64,000 bases of DNA from Neisseria flavescens. Its GTDB lineage: Bacteria; Pseudomonadota; Gammaproteobacteria; Burkholderiales; Neisseriaceae. The notes below the pieces were generated by a model. That model worked only from the letters and a program-made list of their open reading frames with translations, was not told where the DNA came from and did no database searches. Positions 17,047 to 24,397 of the stretch are shown here, piece by piece. Position 1 is the stretch's first letter. Each line of letters opens with the position of its first letter. The DNA lies in contig NZ_CP039886.1 in assembly GCF_005221285.1 (NCBI RefSeq), positions 434,001-498,000 of the forward strand, written 5' to 3'. Both the position numbers and the translations under genes were made by a program.

Positions 17047-17619
17047 ATGAAATTGAAAACTTTATTGTTGCCTTTTGCTGCTTTGGCCTTGTGTGCCAAT
17101 GCGTTTGCCGCTACACCCAGCGATGCGTCGCTGGAGCGTCTGTTTGAAGTGCAGAGGATGGACGCTCTGTTGGATCAATCTTTCCAAAAGGTTGGAGGCC
17201 TTATACTTGCTAATCCGAAGATACAGAATTTTTTGAAAGATGCGCCGGCGGACAAGCGTCCTCAGTTGGAGGCAGCCTTGAAAAATCATGCAAATCAAAT
17301 AGCTGCCGAAATCAATACCCCGAAAGTGCGTGCCCAATTACATAAAGCAACTATGGACGGCATAAAAACAGTTCTTACTCAGGAAGAAGTCGATGCGTTG
17401 ATTGGCTTTTACGGCACGGAGGTAGGTCAATCAATACTCGATAAAATGCCGCGCTATCTTGAGGCAACGATGAATCCGACAATGAACATCATTGCCGAAA
17501 AATACGAAAAATCAAATCAAAACGAAAAATTAGTCCGAGAAATCCAGCAAATTATGTGCAGCGGCAAAAATCCTGCCCCAGCCTGCTCAACGCAACCCCA
17601 AAAACCGGCACGGAAATAA
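17047..17619 (+). CDS. DUF2059-family periplasmic protein
   Basis: A 190-residue exported protein: signal peptide 1-21 (ending AFA), then a helical DUF2059 domain with LTQEEVDALIGFYGTEVGQSILDKMP (about 112-137) and a two-cysteine tail (CSGKNPAPACS). The function of DUF2059 is unknown. It is the intact paralogue of the disrupted gene immediately upstream, with the same order and the same C-terminal Cys pair, so the two arose by tandem duplication. A DUS (near 17005-17016) and a weak AGGTAG site precede the ATG. An AG-mucDUS variant follows at 17632-17643. Confidence 0.85.
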   Translation: MKLKTLLLPFAALALCANAFAATPSDASLERLFEVQRMDALLDQSFQKVGGLILANPKIQNFLKDAPADKRPQLEAALKNHANQIAAEINTPKVRAQLHKATMDGIKTVLTQEEVDALIGFYGTEVGQSILDKMPRYLEATMNPTMNIIAEKYEKSNQNEKLVREIQQIMCSGKNPAPACSTQPQKPARK

Positions 17620-17631
17620 TAATGCCGCTTG

Positions 17632-17643
17632 AGGTCGTCTGAA
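17632..17643 (+). repeat. AG-mucDUS variant uptake sequence
   Basis: AGGTCGTCTGAA, differing from the common AGGCCGTCTGAA by one base. This spelling is the dialect described for the N. mucosa/sicca group. A second copy lies at 54423-54434 on the other strand. Confidence 0.8.
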
Positions 17644-17693
17644 AACGAGCGAAACGAGTTTCGCTAAAACCATCAAACCCGAAAGTAACCCCC

Positions 17694-17876
17694 ATGGAAA
17701 AAAAATTCTTAGACATCCTCGTTTGTCCTGTGACCAAAGGCAAACTCGAATACCATCAAGATAAACAGGAATTGTGGAGCCGTCAGGCGAAGCTGGCTTA
17801 TCCGATTCGTGACGGCATCCCTTATATGTTGGAAAACGAAGCACGAGCGTTGAGTGAAGAGGAACTGAAAGCATGA
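17694..17876 (+). CDS. ycaR: Trm112/YcaR-family small protein
   Basis: A 60-residue protein of the Trm112-like UPF0434 family, starting MEKKFLDILVCPVTKGKLEY and ending in PIRDGIPYMLENEAR. Neisserial and other proteobacterial forms often retain only one cysteine of the zinc knuckle (Cys11 here). It is commonly encoded next to kdsB, as here, where the ATGA overlap couples the two. Function is unknown. Confidence 0.9.
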   Translation: MEKKFLDILVCPVTKGKLEYHQDKQELWSRQAKLAYPIRDGIPYMLENEARALSEEELKA

Positions 17877-18631
17877 CCGAATTTGTCGTATTGATTCCGG
17901 CGCGGTTGGATTCTTCACGTCTGCCGGGAAAGGCTTTGGCCGATATTCACGGTAAACCGATGGTTGTACGCGTCGCCGAGCAGGCGGCGAAAAGCAAGGC
18001 CGTGCGTGTTGTCGTTGCCACCGACCATCCCGATATTCAGACGGCCTGTCAGGCGCATGGTGTCGAAGTGGTCATGACTTCCAATCAACATGAAAGCGGT
18101 ACAACGCGCCTTGCCGAAGCGGCCAATACGCTGAAACTGCCGCAGCATCTGATTGTTGTGAACGTACAAGGCGACGAACCTTTAATCGATCCCGAGCTTA
18201 TCAACCGTACAGCCGAAGTTTTGGTTGAAAACAATGTACAAATGGCAACCGCCGCCCACGAATTGCACGATTTTGACGAGTTTATGAATCCCAATGTCGT
18301 CAAAGTTATCCTCGATAAAAACCGCAACGCCATCTATTTCAGCCGCGCTCCGATTCCTTATCCGCGTGATGTGATGCGTGCCGAAAAACGCGAATTGCCT
18401 TCCGAAACAGCCGTTTTGCGCCATATCGGCATTTATGCCTATCGTGCAGGCTTTCTACAACGCTATTCGGAAATGGATGTTTCTCCTTTGGAAACCATCG
18501 AATCGCTGGAACAGTTGCGCGTCCTGTGGCACGGTTATCCGATTGCTGTTGAAATCACCCAAGAAGCGCCTGCTGCCGGTGTGGATACGCAGGAAGATTT
18601 GGACAGAGTACGTGTTGCGTTTAAATCTTAA
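17873..18631 (+). CDS. kdsB: 3-deoxy-manno-octulosonate cytidylyltransferase
   Basis: A 252-residue cytosolic enzyme that activates KDO with CTP to CMP-KDO for attachment to lipid A. Family motifs are IPARLDSSRLPGKALADI (8-25), VVATDH, NVQGDEPLI and FSRAPIPYPRD, with metal-binding aspartates in QGDEP and the VDTQEDLDRV tail. It overlaps ycaR by four bases. It ends in a spacer with an AG-type DUS that leads into the next gene 21 bases later. Confidence 0.95.
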   Translation: MTEFVVLIPARLDSSRLPGKALADIHGKPMVVRVAEQAAKSKAVRVVVATDHPDIQTACQAHGVEVVMTSNQHESGTTRLAEAANTLKLPQHLIVVNVQGDEPLIDPELINRTAEVLVENNVQMATAAHELHDFDEFMNPNVVKVILDKNRNAIYFSRAPIPYPRDVMRAEKRELPSETAVLRHIGIYAYRAGFLQRYSEMDVSPLETIESLEQLRVLWHGYPIAVEITQEAPAAGVDTQEDLDRVRVAFKS

Positions 18632-18652
18632 GGCCGTCTGAAAGGAAAAAAC

Positions 18653-19171
18653 ATGAATGATTTCATTCATTTAAGCCGTGAAGAACAAAAATTGCTTGCC
18701 GACGTGGCGAAGCTGGTAAGAGAAGACGAGCAAGAATTCAACTATGACATGCTGAAAATAGAAGCGCCGGAGCAGGCCAGCGGCGAGTTCTGGTTCCGCA
18801 TGGCAGAAATGCTCAGCACTTTGCCGCCCAACCAGTCGTTGGACTTGCGTATGAACGGCGGACGCTTGACCGTTGCCGTATCGATTTTGTCGGTATTGCT
18901 GCAAGACAATCCGGATATTCCGCAGCTTTGGGCACAAAAAATCATTGCGCTCAACTATTTGGCTCATGGCCACCAAACCCGTGCAATCGGTCTGGCGCAG
19001 CAGCCTGACAAAGCAGCCGAAGCCAATGAGGAAGAATATTTGGCGAAAGCCTTATCGCAAAACTTGCTTTCTACTTTGAAAGACGCGATAGAGCGATTCC
19101 CCGAAGACTCATGGTTTATCGAAATGCGCGACGATGCATGGAAGCATTTCGGCCCGAAAGAGGCCGTCTGA
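18653..19171 (+). CDS. Conserved helical hypothetical protein between kdsB and adk
   Basis: A 172-residue acidic, cytoplasmic, mostly helical protein. I recognise no enzyme motif. The segment from about 65 to 150 (LSVLLQDNPDIPQLWAQKIIALNYLAHGHQ, then EEYLAKALSQNLL) reads like a degenerate TPR-type array. Its ATG follows a DUS and an AAGGAAAAA ribosome site, 21 bases after kdsB. The last codons GAG GCC GTC TGA form a DUS, so the gene ends Glu-Ala-Val-stop on the uptake sequence. A similar gene precedes adk in meningococci as far as I remember. Confidence 0.75.
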   Translation: MNDFIHLSREEQKLLADVAKLVREDEQEFNYDMLKIEAPEQASGEFWFRMAEMLSTLPPNQSLDLRMNGGRLTVAVSILSVLLQDNPDIPQLWAQKIIALNYLAHGHQTRAIGLAQQPDKAAEANEEEYLAKALSQNLLSTLKDAIERFPEDSWFIEMRDDAWKHFGPKEAV

Positions 19172-19242
19172 AGTTTTGAACGATAAACACAAGCCGTGTA
19201 AAATTATCTGAACATTAAATCCGTCAACCAAAAGGACTCATC

Positions 19243-19890
19243 ATGAAAGTATTATTGTTGGGCGCACCAGGCGCCGGCAAAGGCACACAGGCTCAATTCA
19301 TCACTGCTGCATTCGGCATTCCTCAAATCTCTACCGGCGATATGCTCCGCGCTGCCATCAAAGCAGGCACTCCGCTGGGTTTGGAAGCAAAAAAAATCAT
19401 TGATGAAGGTGGTTTGGTACGCGATGACATCATCATCGGCATGGTTAAAGAGCGCATTGCCCAAGACGACTGCAAAAACGGTTTCCTGTTTGACGGTTTC
19501 CCACGCACATTGGCACAAGCCGAAGCCATAGTTGAAGCAGGTGTGGATTTGGATGCCGTGGTTGAAATCGACGTACCCGACAGCGTGATTGTCGACCGCA
19601 TGAGCGGCCGCCGCGTGCATTTGGCTTCCGGCCGTACTTACCACGTTACCTACAATCCGCCCAAGGTCGAAGGCAAAGACGACGTAACCGGCGAAGATTT
19701 GATTCAGCGCGACGACGACAAAGAAGAAACCGTGAAAAAACGCCTTGCCGTTTACCACGAGCAAACCGAAGTGCTGGTCGATTTTTACAGCAAACTGGAA
19801 GGTGAACACGCGCCTAAATACATCAAAGTCGACGGTACCCAAGCAGTAGAAGCCGTGAAAGCAGAAGTATTGAAAGGTTTGGGCAAATAA
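19243..19890 (+). CDS. adk: Adenylate kinase
   Basis: A 215-residue enzyme that interconverts AMP, ADP and ATP. P-loop GAPGAGKGTQ (7-16), AMP-binding STGDMLRAA and DGFPRTLAQAEA, and a long LID domain with GRRVHLASGRTYHVTYNPPK. LID cysteines are absent, so it is the non-zinc type. It has an AAAAGGA ribosome site and is followed by an inverted DUS-pair terminator. Confidence 0.97.
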   Translation: MKVLLLGAPGAGKGTQAQFITAAFGIPQISTGDMLRAAIKAGTPLGLEAKKIIDEGGLVRDDIIIGMVKERIAQDDCKNGFLFDGFPRTLAQAEAIVEAGVDLDAVVEIDVPDSVIVDRMSGRRVHLASGRTYHVTYNPPKVEGKDDVTGEDLIQRDDDKEETVKKRLAVYHEQTEVLVDFYSKLEGEHAPKYIKVDGTQAVEAVKAEVLKGLGK

Positions 19891-19912
19891 GTTTTGCCAA
19901 AGTAAAATCATG

Positions 19913-19944
19913 AGGCCGTCTGAAAAAATATTTTCAGACGGCCT
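19913..19944. terminator. Inverted DUS pair after adk
   Basis: AGGCCGTCTGAAAA facing its complement with a short A/T loop, followed by T residues, 22 bases past the adk stop. Confidence 0.85.
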
Positions 19945-20000
19945 TTTGTGTACAAAAGCTGTTAAAATCGAAGCTATAACCGTTTATCCGCAGGCATCTT

Positions 20001-20732
20001 ATGAATCCCTTGATCTCCGATTTCCAAACTCCGCAACAACGCACCCCCGTCATCGTCGCCCTTGATTTTGCCAACGAAAAAGACACGCTCGGATTTGTCC
20101 GCAATCTTGACCCGACATTGTGTCAAATCAAAATCGGCAAAGAGCTGTTTACCGCAACCGGGCGCAATTTGGCGGAAAGCTTAATCAATCAAGGTTTCAA
20201 ACTTTTCCTCGATTTGAAATACCACGATATTCCCCACACCGTCGCGCAAGCCTGCAAAGTTGCCGCCGACATGGGCGTGTGGATGGTCGATATGCATGCC
20301 TCAGGCGGCCGCCGTATGATGGAAGCCGCCGCCGAAGCCGTTGCCGGATACGGCACGAAGCCGCTCTTGATCGGCGTAACCGTGTTGACCAGTATGGAGC
20401 AAAGCGATTTGGCGGAAATCGGTTTGAACATCGCCCCTGAAGAACAAGTCATCCGTTTGGCGAAACTGGCGCAAAGTTCGGGCTTGGACGGCGTGGTCTG
20501 TTCCGCCCAAGAAGCCGCGCCGCTGCGCCGCGAATTGGGGCAGGATTTTGTCTTGGTCACGCCCGGCATCCGCTTGGACGTTGCCGGCAACAACGACGAC
20601 CAACGCCGCATTATGACACCGGCCGAAGCCTTGGCGGCAGGTTCGACTTATCTGGTGATGGGCCGCCCCGTTACCCAAGCCGCCGATCCGGTAGCCGTAT
20701 TGCGCGAAGTGAACCGCGTGGCAAATGCTTAA
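20001..20732 (+). CDS. pyrF: Orotidine 5'-phosphate decarboxylase
   Basis: A 243-residue decarboxylase that makes UMP in pyrimidine synthesis. The catalytic Lys-Asp network is seen in FLDLKYHDIPHTV, with phosphate-binding TPGIR and VMGRPVTQA near the C-terminus. It is a short type-1 enzyme. It follows adk after a terminator, so it has its own promoter (a TTGTGTACA...TTAAAATCG stretch upstream is only suggestive). Confidence 0.96.
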   Translation: MNPLISDFQTPQQRTPVIVALDFANEKDTLGFVRNLDPTLCQIKIGKELFTATGRNLAESLINQGFKLFLDLKYHDIPHTVAQACKVAADMGVWMVDMHASGGRRMMEAAAEAVAGYGTKPLLIGVTVLTSMEQSDLAEIGLNIAPEEQVIRLAKLAQSSGLDGVVCSAQEAAPLRRELGQDFVLVTPGIRLDVAGNNDDQRRIMTPAEALAAGSTYLVMGRPVTQAADPVAVLREVNRVANA

Positions 20733-20827
20733 ACATCAACAAGTTTGATGCTGTTCAAAGAAACTGCCTCACTTTGATACGGTAGATAAATAACCAGAAA
20801 ATTTCAGCTTAGAAAGGAATTTATCCA

Positions 20828-21220
20828 ATGTCTCAATGTGGTTCAGATGTGAGCAATATTTTTGATTATGATGCCTTTCCGGAAGATGATTTGCTTGTAA
20901 AGGATACCCCTGTCGGATGGTATGCGATTGTGTCGCATAAAATTGTCGAAGAGGGGCTTCCTATTAAATTTATGTATCGGGAACATCAAGGGGATTTACC
21001 ATTTGATAGCGGATGGCGGGTATTTTCCGGAACAGAAGATGATGAATACTCGAATAACCCTGATAACTTCTCCTTTCATAGTTTGACGCGGCTTACTCAT
21101 TATCAAGCAGATGTTGGGGAGCTGTTTTGGGCGGATATAGGCAGTGTTTTTGAGAAAAAAGAAGGAGAGGATTACTTTTCACCTGTTACCGATTGGTCTC
21201 CTTTTGACTTTGAAGAATAA
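20828..21220 (+). CDS. DUF2185 (Imm33-like) protein
   Basis: A 130-residue acidic protein with GWYAIVSHKIVEEGLPIKFMYRE and DSGWRVFSGTEDDEYSNNPDNF, the signature of the DUF2185/Imm33 family. Members are found next to polymorphic toxins as predicted immunity proteins, but also alone. No toxin gene is adjacent; it sits by itself between pyrF and hldA, with AT-richer DNA on both sides and an AGAAAGGAA ribosome site. The toxin-immunity role is family inference only. Confidence 0.8.
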   Translation: MSQCGSDVSNIFDYDAFPEDDLLVKDTPVGWYAIVSHKIVEEGLPIKFMYREHQGDLPFDSGWRVFSGTEDDEYSNNPDNFSFHSLTRLTHYQADVGELFWADIGSVFEKKEGEDYFSPVTDWSPFDFEE

Positions 21221-21315
21221 TAAAAAGCCGGATTTTATTATTAATCAGTAAATTTGTCAGATAATTACTGAGAATACAGTGAAGTTTTCACACACAAAAA
21301 ATAACTTATTTTGGA

Positions 21316-22287
21316 GTGCATAAAATGCCCGCCAAGTTTCAACAAGAAACCCTCAAATCCCGTTTCGCGCAAGCCAAAGTCCTGGTTGTCGGCGACGTGA
21401 TGCTCGACCGCTATTGGTTCGGCGACGTGTCCCGAATTTCGCCCGAAGCACCTGTGCCGGTGGCGAAAATCGGACGTATCGACCAACGGGCGGGCGGAGC
21501 GGCGAACGTCGCGCGCAACATCGCTTCGTTGGGCGGCAGGGCAGGGCTGTTGTCGGTAACCGGCGACGACGAAGCCGCCGACGCGCTCGACGCGCTGATG
21601 GTGCAGGACGGCGTTACCTCCTATCTGATGCGCGACAAACAAATCGCCACCACCGTCAAACTGCGCGTCATCGCCCGCAACCAGCAGCTTATCCGCCTTG
21701 ATTTTGAAGAACATCCCAACCGCGAAGTGTTGGAGCAAATCAAGCGGAAATACCGCGAAATCTTGCCCGAATACGACGCAATCATTTTTTCAGACTACGG
21801 CAAAGGCGGCCTGTTGCACATCTCCGATATGATCGATTGGGCGAAACACGCGGGCAAAACTGTATTAATCGACCCCAAAGGCGACGATTACGAAAAATAC
21901 GCCGGCGCCACACTGATTACGCCCAACCGCGCCGAATTGAAAGAAGTGGTCGGCAGTTGGAAAAACGAAAATGATTTGACCGAAAAAGCCCAAAACCTGC
22001 GCCGCCACCTCGACTTGACCGCCGTTTTACTGACCCGAAGCGAAGAAGGCATGACCTTGTTCAGCGAAGGCGAACCCATTTACCAGCCCACCCGCGCCCA
22101 AGAAGTTTACGACGTATCCGGTGCAGGCGACACCGTTATTGCCGGAATGGGCTTGGGGCTGGCGGCAGGCTGCACGATGCCTGAAGCCATGCACCTTGCC
22201 AATACTGCGGCAGGGGTTGTCGTGGCGAAACTCGGTACGGCGGTCTGCTCGTTTGACGAGTTGAACAAGGCATTGGAAGAGCAGTAA
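21316..22287 (+). CDS. hldA: D-glycero-beta-D-manno-heptose-7-phosphate kinase
   Basis: A 323-residue PfkB-family kinase in ADP-heptose synthesis for the LOS core. Motifs are VVGDVMLDRYWFGDVSRISPEAPVPV (near the N-terminus), RAGGAANVARNIASLGG and the catalytic DVSGAGDTVIAG. It corresponds to domain I of E. coli HldE; the nucleotidyltransferase half is absent, so a separate hldC must be elsewhere. hldD follows after a DUS-rich 140-base spacer. The G+C-rich coding contrasts with the AT-rich upstream DUF2185 gene. Confidence 0.95.
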   Translation: MHKMPAKFQQETLKSRFAQAKVLVVGDVMLDRYWFGDVSRISPEAPVPVAKIGRIDQRAGGAANVARNIASLGGRAGLLSVTGDDEAADALDALMVQDGVTSYLMRDKQIATTVKLRVIARNQQLIRLDFEEHPNREVLEQIKRKYREILPEYDAIIFSDYGKGGLLHISDMIDWAKHAGKTVLIDPKGDDYEKYAGATLITPNRAELKEVVGSWKNENDLTEKAQNLRRHLDLTAVLLTRSEEGMTLFSEGEPIYQPTRAQEVYDVSGAGDTVIAGMGLGLAAGCTMPEAMHLANTAAGVVVAKLGTAVCSFDELNKALEEQ

Positions 22288-22427
22288 TTGCTGTTTCAGA
22301 CGGCCTCAAAAGTTTAAACGCCGTCTGAAGCCGGTATAGGCAAATCATTGAGGCAACAAATTTTTATTTCCGGGCGGCAGGGTGTTTTCCAACGCCGTCT
22401 GAAAAGTCAAAACAAAGGAAACCCAAT
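22288..22427. repeat. DUS cluster between hldA and hldD
   Basis: Three uptake-sequence cores lie in 140 bases: a minus-strand AGGCC-type at about 22297-22308 and two plus-strand ACGCCGTCTGAA forms at about 22317-22328 and 22393-22404. The ACG-type spelling is not the usual AG dialect. The first two face each other and could form a stem after hldA. Confidence 0.7.
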
Positions 22428-23432
22428 ATGACCATCATCGTAACAGGCGCGGCCGGCTTTATCGGCAGCAACATCGTCAAAGCACTTAACCAGCGCGGTA
22501 TTACCGACATTGTTGCCGTCGATAATCTGACAAAAGGCGAAAAATTCAAAAACCTTGCCGAGTGCGAAATCGCCCATTATCTCGACAAACACGAATTCAT
22601 CCGCCAAGTGAGGGAGCACATTTTACCTTATCAAAATATCGAAGCCGTGTTCCACCAAGGCGCGTGTTCCGATACCATGAACCACGATGGTTTGTATATG
22701 ATGGAAAACAACTACCAGTACACGCTGGATTTGCTGGACTGGTGTCAGGACGAACGCATCCCTTTCCTTTATGCTTCCAGTGCCGCCGTGTACGGCAAAG
22801 GCGAAATCTTCCGCGAAGAGCGCGAACTGGAAAAACCGCTCAACGTGTACGGCTACTCCAAATTCCTGTTTGACCAAGTATTGCGCCGCCGCATGAAAGA
22901 AGGCTTGACCGCCCAAGTTGTCGGCTTCCGCTACTTCAACGTTTACGGACAACACGAACAACACAAAGGCCGAATGGCATCCGTTGCCTTCCACCATTTC
23001 CACCAATACCGCGAACACGGTTACGTCAACCTGTTCGGTTCAAACGACGGCTACGGCAACGGCGAACAAACCCGCGACTTCGTCAGCGTCGAAGATGTCG
23101 CCAAAGTCAACCTCTACTTCTTCGACCATCCCGAACTTTCCGGCATCTACAACCTCGGCACCGGCCGCAGCCAACAGTTCAACGAACTCGCCGCCGCCAC
23201 CGTCAACGCCTGCCGCGCCGCCGAAGGCAAACCTGAAATGAGCTTGAAAGAGCTGGTAGAAGAAGAACTTATCCGCTACATCCCATTTCCCGACGCGCTC
23301 AAAGGCAAATACCAAAGCTTTACCCAAGCCGACATCACCAAGCTGCGCGAAGCCGGGTATAAAGAAGAATTCTTGGATGTAAAACAAGGTGTCAGCCGTT
23401 ACGTTAAATGGATGCTGGAGAACTTGGTTTAA
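22428..23432 (+). CDS. hldD: ADP-L-glycero-D-manno-heptose 6-epimerase
   Basis: A 334-residue NADP-dependent epimerase completing ADP-L-glycero-D-manno-heptose. Rossmann motif TGAAGFIGSN (6-15), SSAAVYG with the catalytic serine, the YGYSKF tyrosine-lysine pair, and RYFNVYGQHEQHKGRMASV, characteristic of HldD. It acts directly downstream of HldA. A long inverted DUS pair ends the gene. Confidence 0.96.
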   Translation: MTIIVTGAAGFIGSNIVKALNQRGITDIVAVDNLTKGEKFKNLAECEIAHYLDKHEFIRQVREHILPYQNIEAVFHQGACSDTMNHDGLYMMENNYQYTLDLLDWCQDERIPFLYASSAAVYGKGEIFREERELEKPLNVYGYSKFLFDQVLRRRMKEGLTAQVVGFRYFNVYGQHEQHKGRMASVAFHHFHQYREHGYVNLFGSNDGYGNGEQTRDFVSVEDVAKVNLYFFDHPELSGIYNLGTGRSQQFNELAAATVNACRAAEGKPEMSLKELVEEELIRYIPFPDALKGKYQSFTQADITKLREAGYKEEFLDVKQGVSRYVKWMLENLV

Positions 23433-23446
23433 TTCCTTTTGCTTAA

Positions 23447-23490
23447 ATGATGAGGCCGTCTGAAAAAGAATTTTCAGACGGCCTCATCAT
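23447..23490. terminator. Extended inverted DUS pair after hldD
   Basis: A 20-base perfect stem: ATGATGAGGCCGTCTGAAAA (23447-23466) and its complement (23471-23490) with a four-base loop. This marks the end of the conserved block; the accessory island starts about 75 bases later. Confidence 0.85.
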
Positions 23491-23564
23491 TTTGGGAGAT
23501 TTTAAAATTATAAATTTGCCTTTATTCGATAAAAATGGAAATAACGTTTTTTAAAACTAAGTTT

Positions 23565-23596
23565 TCATTAGGGTAGAAGTGTATCTACTGGAGTAT
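23565..23596 (+). repeat. Left copy of 32-bp direct repeat
   Basis: Begins TCATTAGGGTAGAAGTGTAT and continues CTACTGGAGTAT. The matching copy is at 30240-30271 and differs at two adjacent bases (AC versus GT). This copy runs into the transposase fragment. Confidence 0.85.
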
Positions 23597-23842
23597 GAGA
23601 ACGGGATTGGTCAAAAGTTTACCCGGGTTGCCCGTCCGCAGACCAACGGTAAGGCGGAATGGGTTATCCGTACCCTGATGGAGATGTGGCATGAGAAACA
23701 GTTGTTTGACAGTCCGGAACACCGGCGAAAGGAGTTGTGCCGCTTTGTTAATTTCTATAACACTGTGAAGCCGCACCGCAGTTTGAACGGCGATACGCCG
23801 TTTGAGGTCTTGCAGGCTTATTTTTCTCAACCTGTGGTGTAA
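23579..23842 (+). pseudogene. Transposase C-terminal fragment (rve/IS481 type)
   Basis: An 87-codon open frame matching the end of an integrase-core transposase: RPQTNGKAEWVIRTL contains the catalytic glutamate region, and FVNFYNTVKPHRSLNGDTPFEVL is the usual C-terminal signature. The first two catalytic aspartates are missing, and there is no start codon beyond a GTG inside the direct repeat. It is a dead remnant, probably from an IS481-like element. Confidence 0.8.
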
Positions 23843-24259
23843 ACAACGCGACGTTTTCCTACACCTGATACGCTCGTCCGCACGCAGGCTGCGCCGCTGC
23901 TCGTCCCTTTGGTGGAAGAGGGCTGGTTGGAACACGAAGTTACCCGCCTGACCGTATGCGAATACCTCAAACCATTGCTTGCAGACGGCATCGATACGCT
24001 GGTGTTGGGCTGCACGCACTTTCCCTTGCTTAAGCCCTTAATCGGCAGGGAGGCGCACAATGTCGCGCTGGTCGATTCCGCGATTACGACTGCCGAAGAA
24101 ACCGCACGCGTCCTTGCGCAGGAGGGATTACTCAATACCGACAACAACAATCCCGACTACCGTTTTTACGTCAGCGATATTCCTTTGAAATTCAGAACCA
24201 TCGGCGAGCGTTTCTTGGGTAGGACGATGGAGCAGATTGAAATGGTGTCTTTGGGTTAG
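23843..24259 (+). pseudogene. murI: Glutamate racemase, 3' fragment
   Basis: Only the C-terminal half is present. Recognisable homology begins around 23876 (VRTQAAPLLVPLVEEGWLEHEV) and includes the second catalytic cysteine in LGCTHFPLLKPL and a normal end, GRTMEQIEMVSLG. The N-terminal domain with the first catalytic cysteine is gone, replaced by the transposase fragment in the same frame after a stop. MurI is essential for D-glutamate supply, so a complete copy should exist elsewhere in the genome. The fragment most likely travelled with tbpBA. A strong terminator follows. Confidence 0.85.
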
Positions 24260-24275
24260 GCAAGGTTTGCTCAAG

Positions 24276-24316
24276 CACCCGCATATCCGAAGTAAGGATG
24301 TGCGGGTGTTTTTTTG
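24276..24316 (+). terminator. Rho-independent terminator after murI fragment
   Basis: CACCCGCATATCC and GGATGTGCGGGTG pair over 13 bases with one T-G pair, followed by eight T. It isolates the tbp promoter from upstream transcription. Confidence 0.9.
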
Positions 24317-24337
24317 TGAAAGTACGTCAGAAAATGT

Positions 24338-24366
24338 TTGCGAATTACATTTTAATTTAATACAAT
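24338..24366 (+). promoter_or_regulatory. Candidate tbpB promoter
   Basis: A -35 TTGCGA (24338-24343) and -10 TACAAT (24361-24366) with 17-base spacing lie just upstream of the Fur-like site and 31 bases before the tbpB ATG. Assigned by pattern only. Confidence 0.55.
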
Positions 24367-24368
24367 AC

Positions 24369-24387
24369 AAACTATTATCATTTTTAA
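24369..24387. promoter_or_regulatory. Candidate Fur box of tbpBA
   Basis: Read on the minus strand the site contains AAAATGATAATAGTTT, with the core AATGATAAT of the Fur 19-mer. It covers the expected transcription start, right after the -10. Iron/Fur repression of tbpBA is well established in pathogenic neisseriae. Confidence 0.6.
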
Positions 24388-24397
24388 AAAAGTTAAT

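Noticed and set aside
20828..21220. Contact-dependent inhibition or polymorphic toxin system around the DUF2185 gene
   Set aside because: Only the possible immunity gene is present; neighbours on both sides are housekeeping genes.
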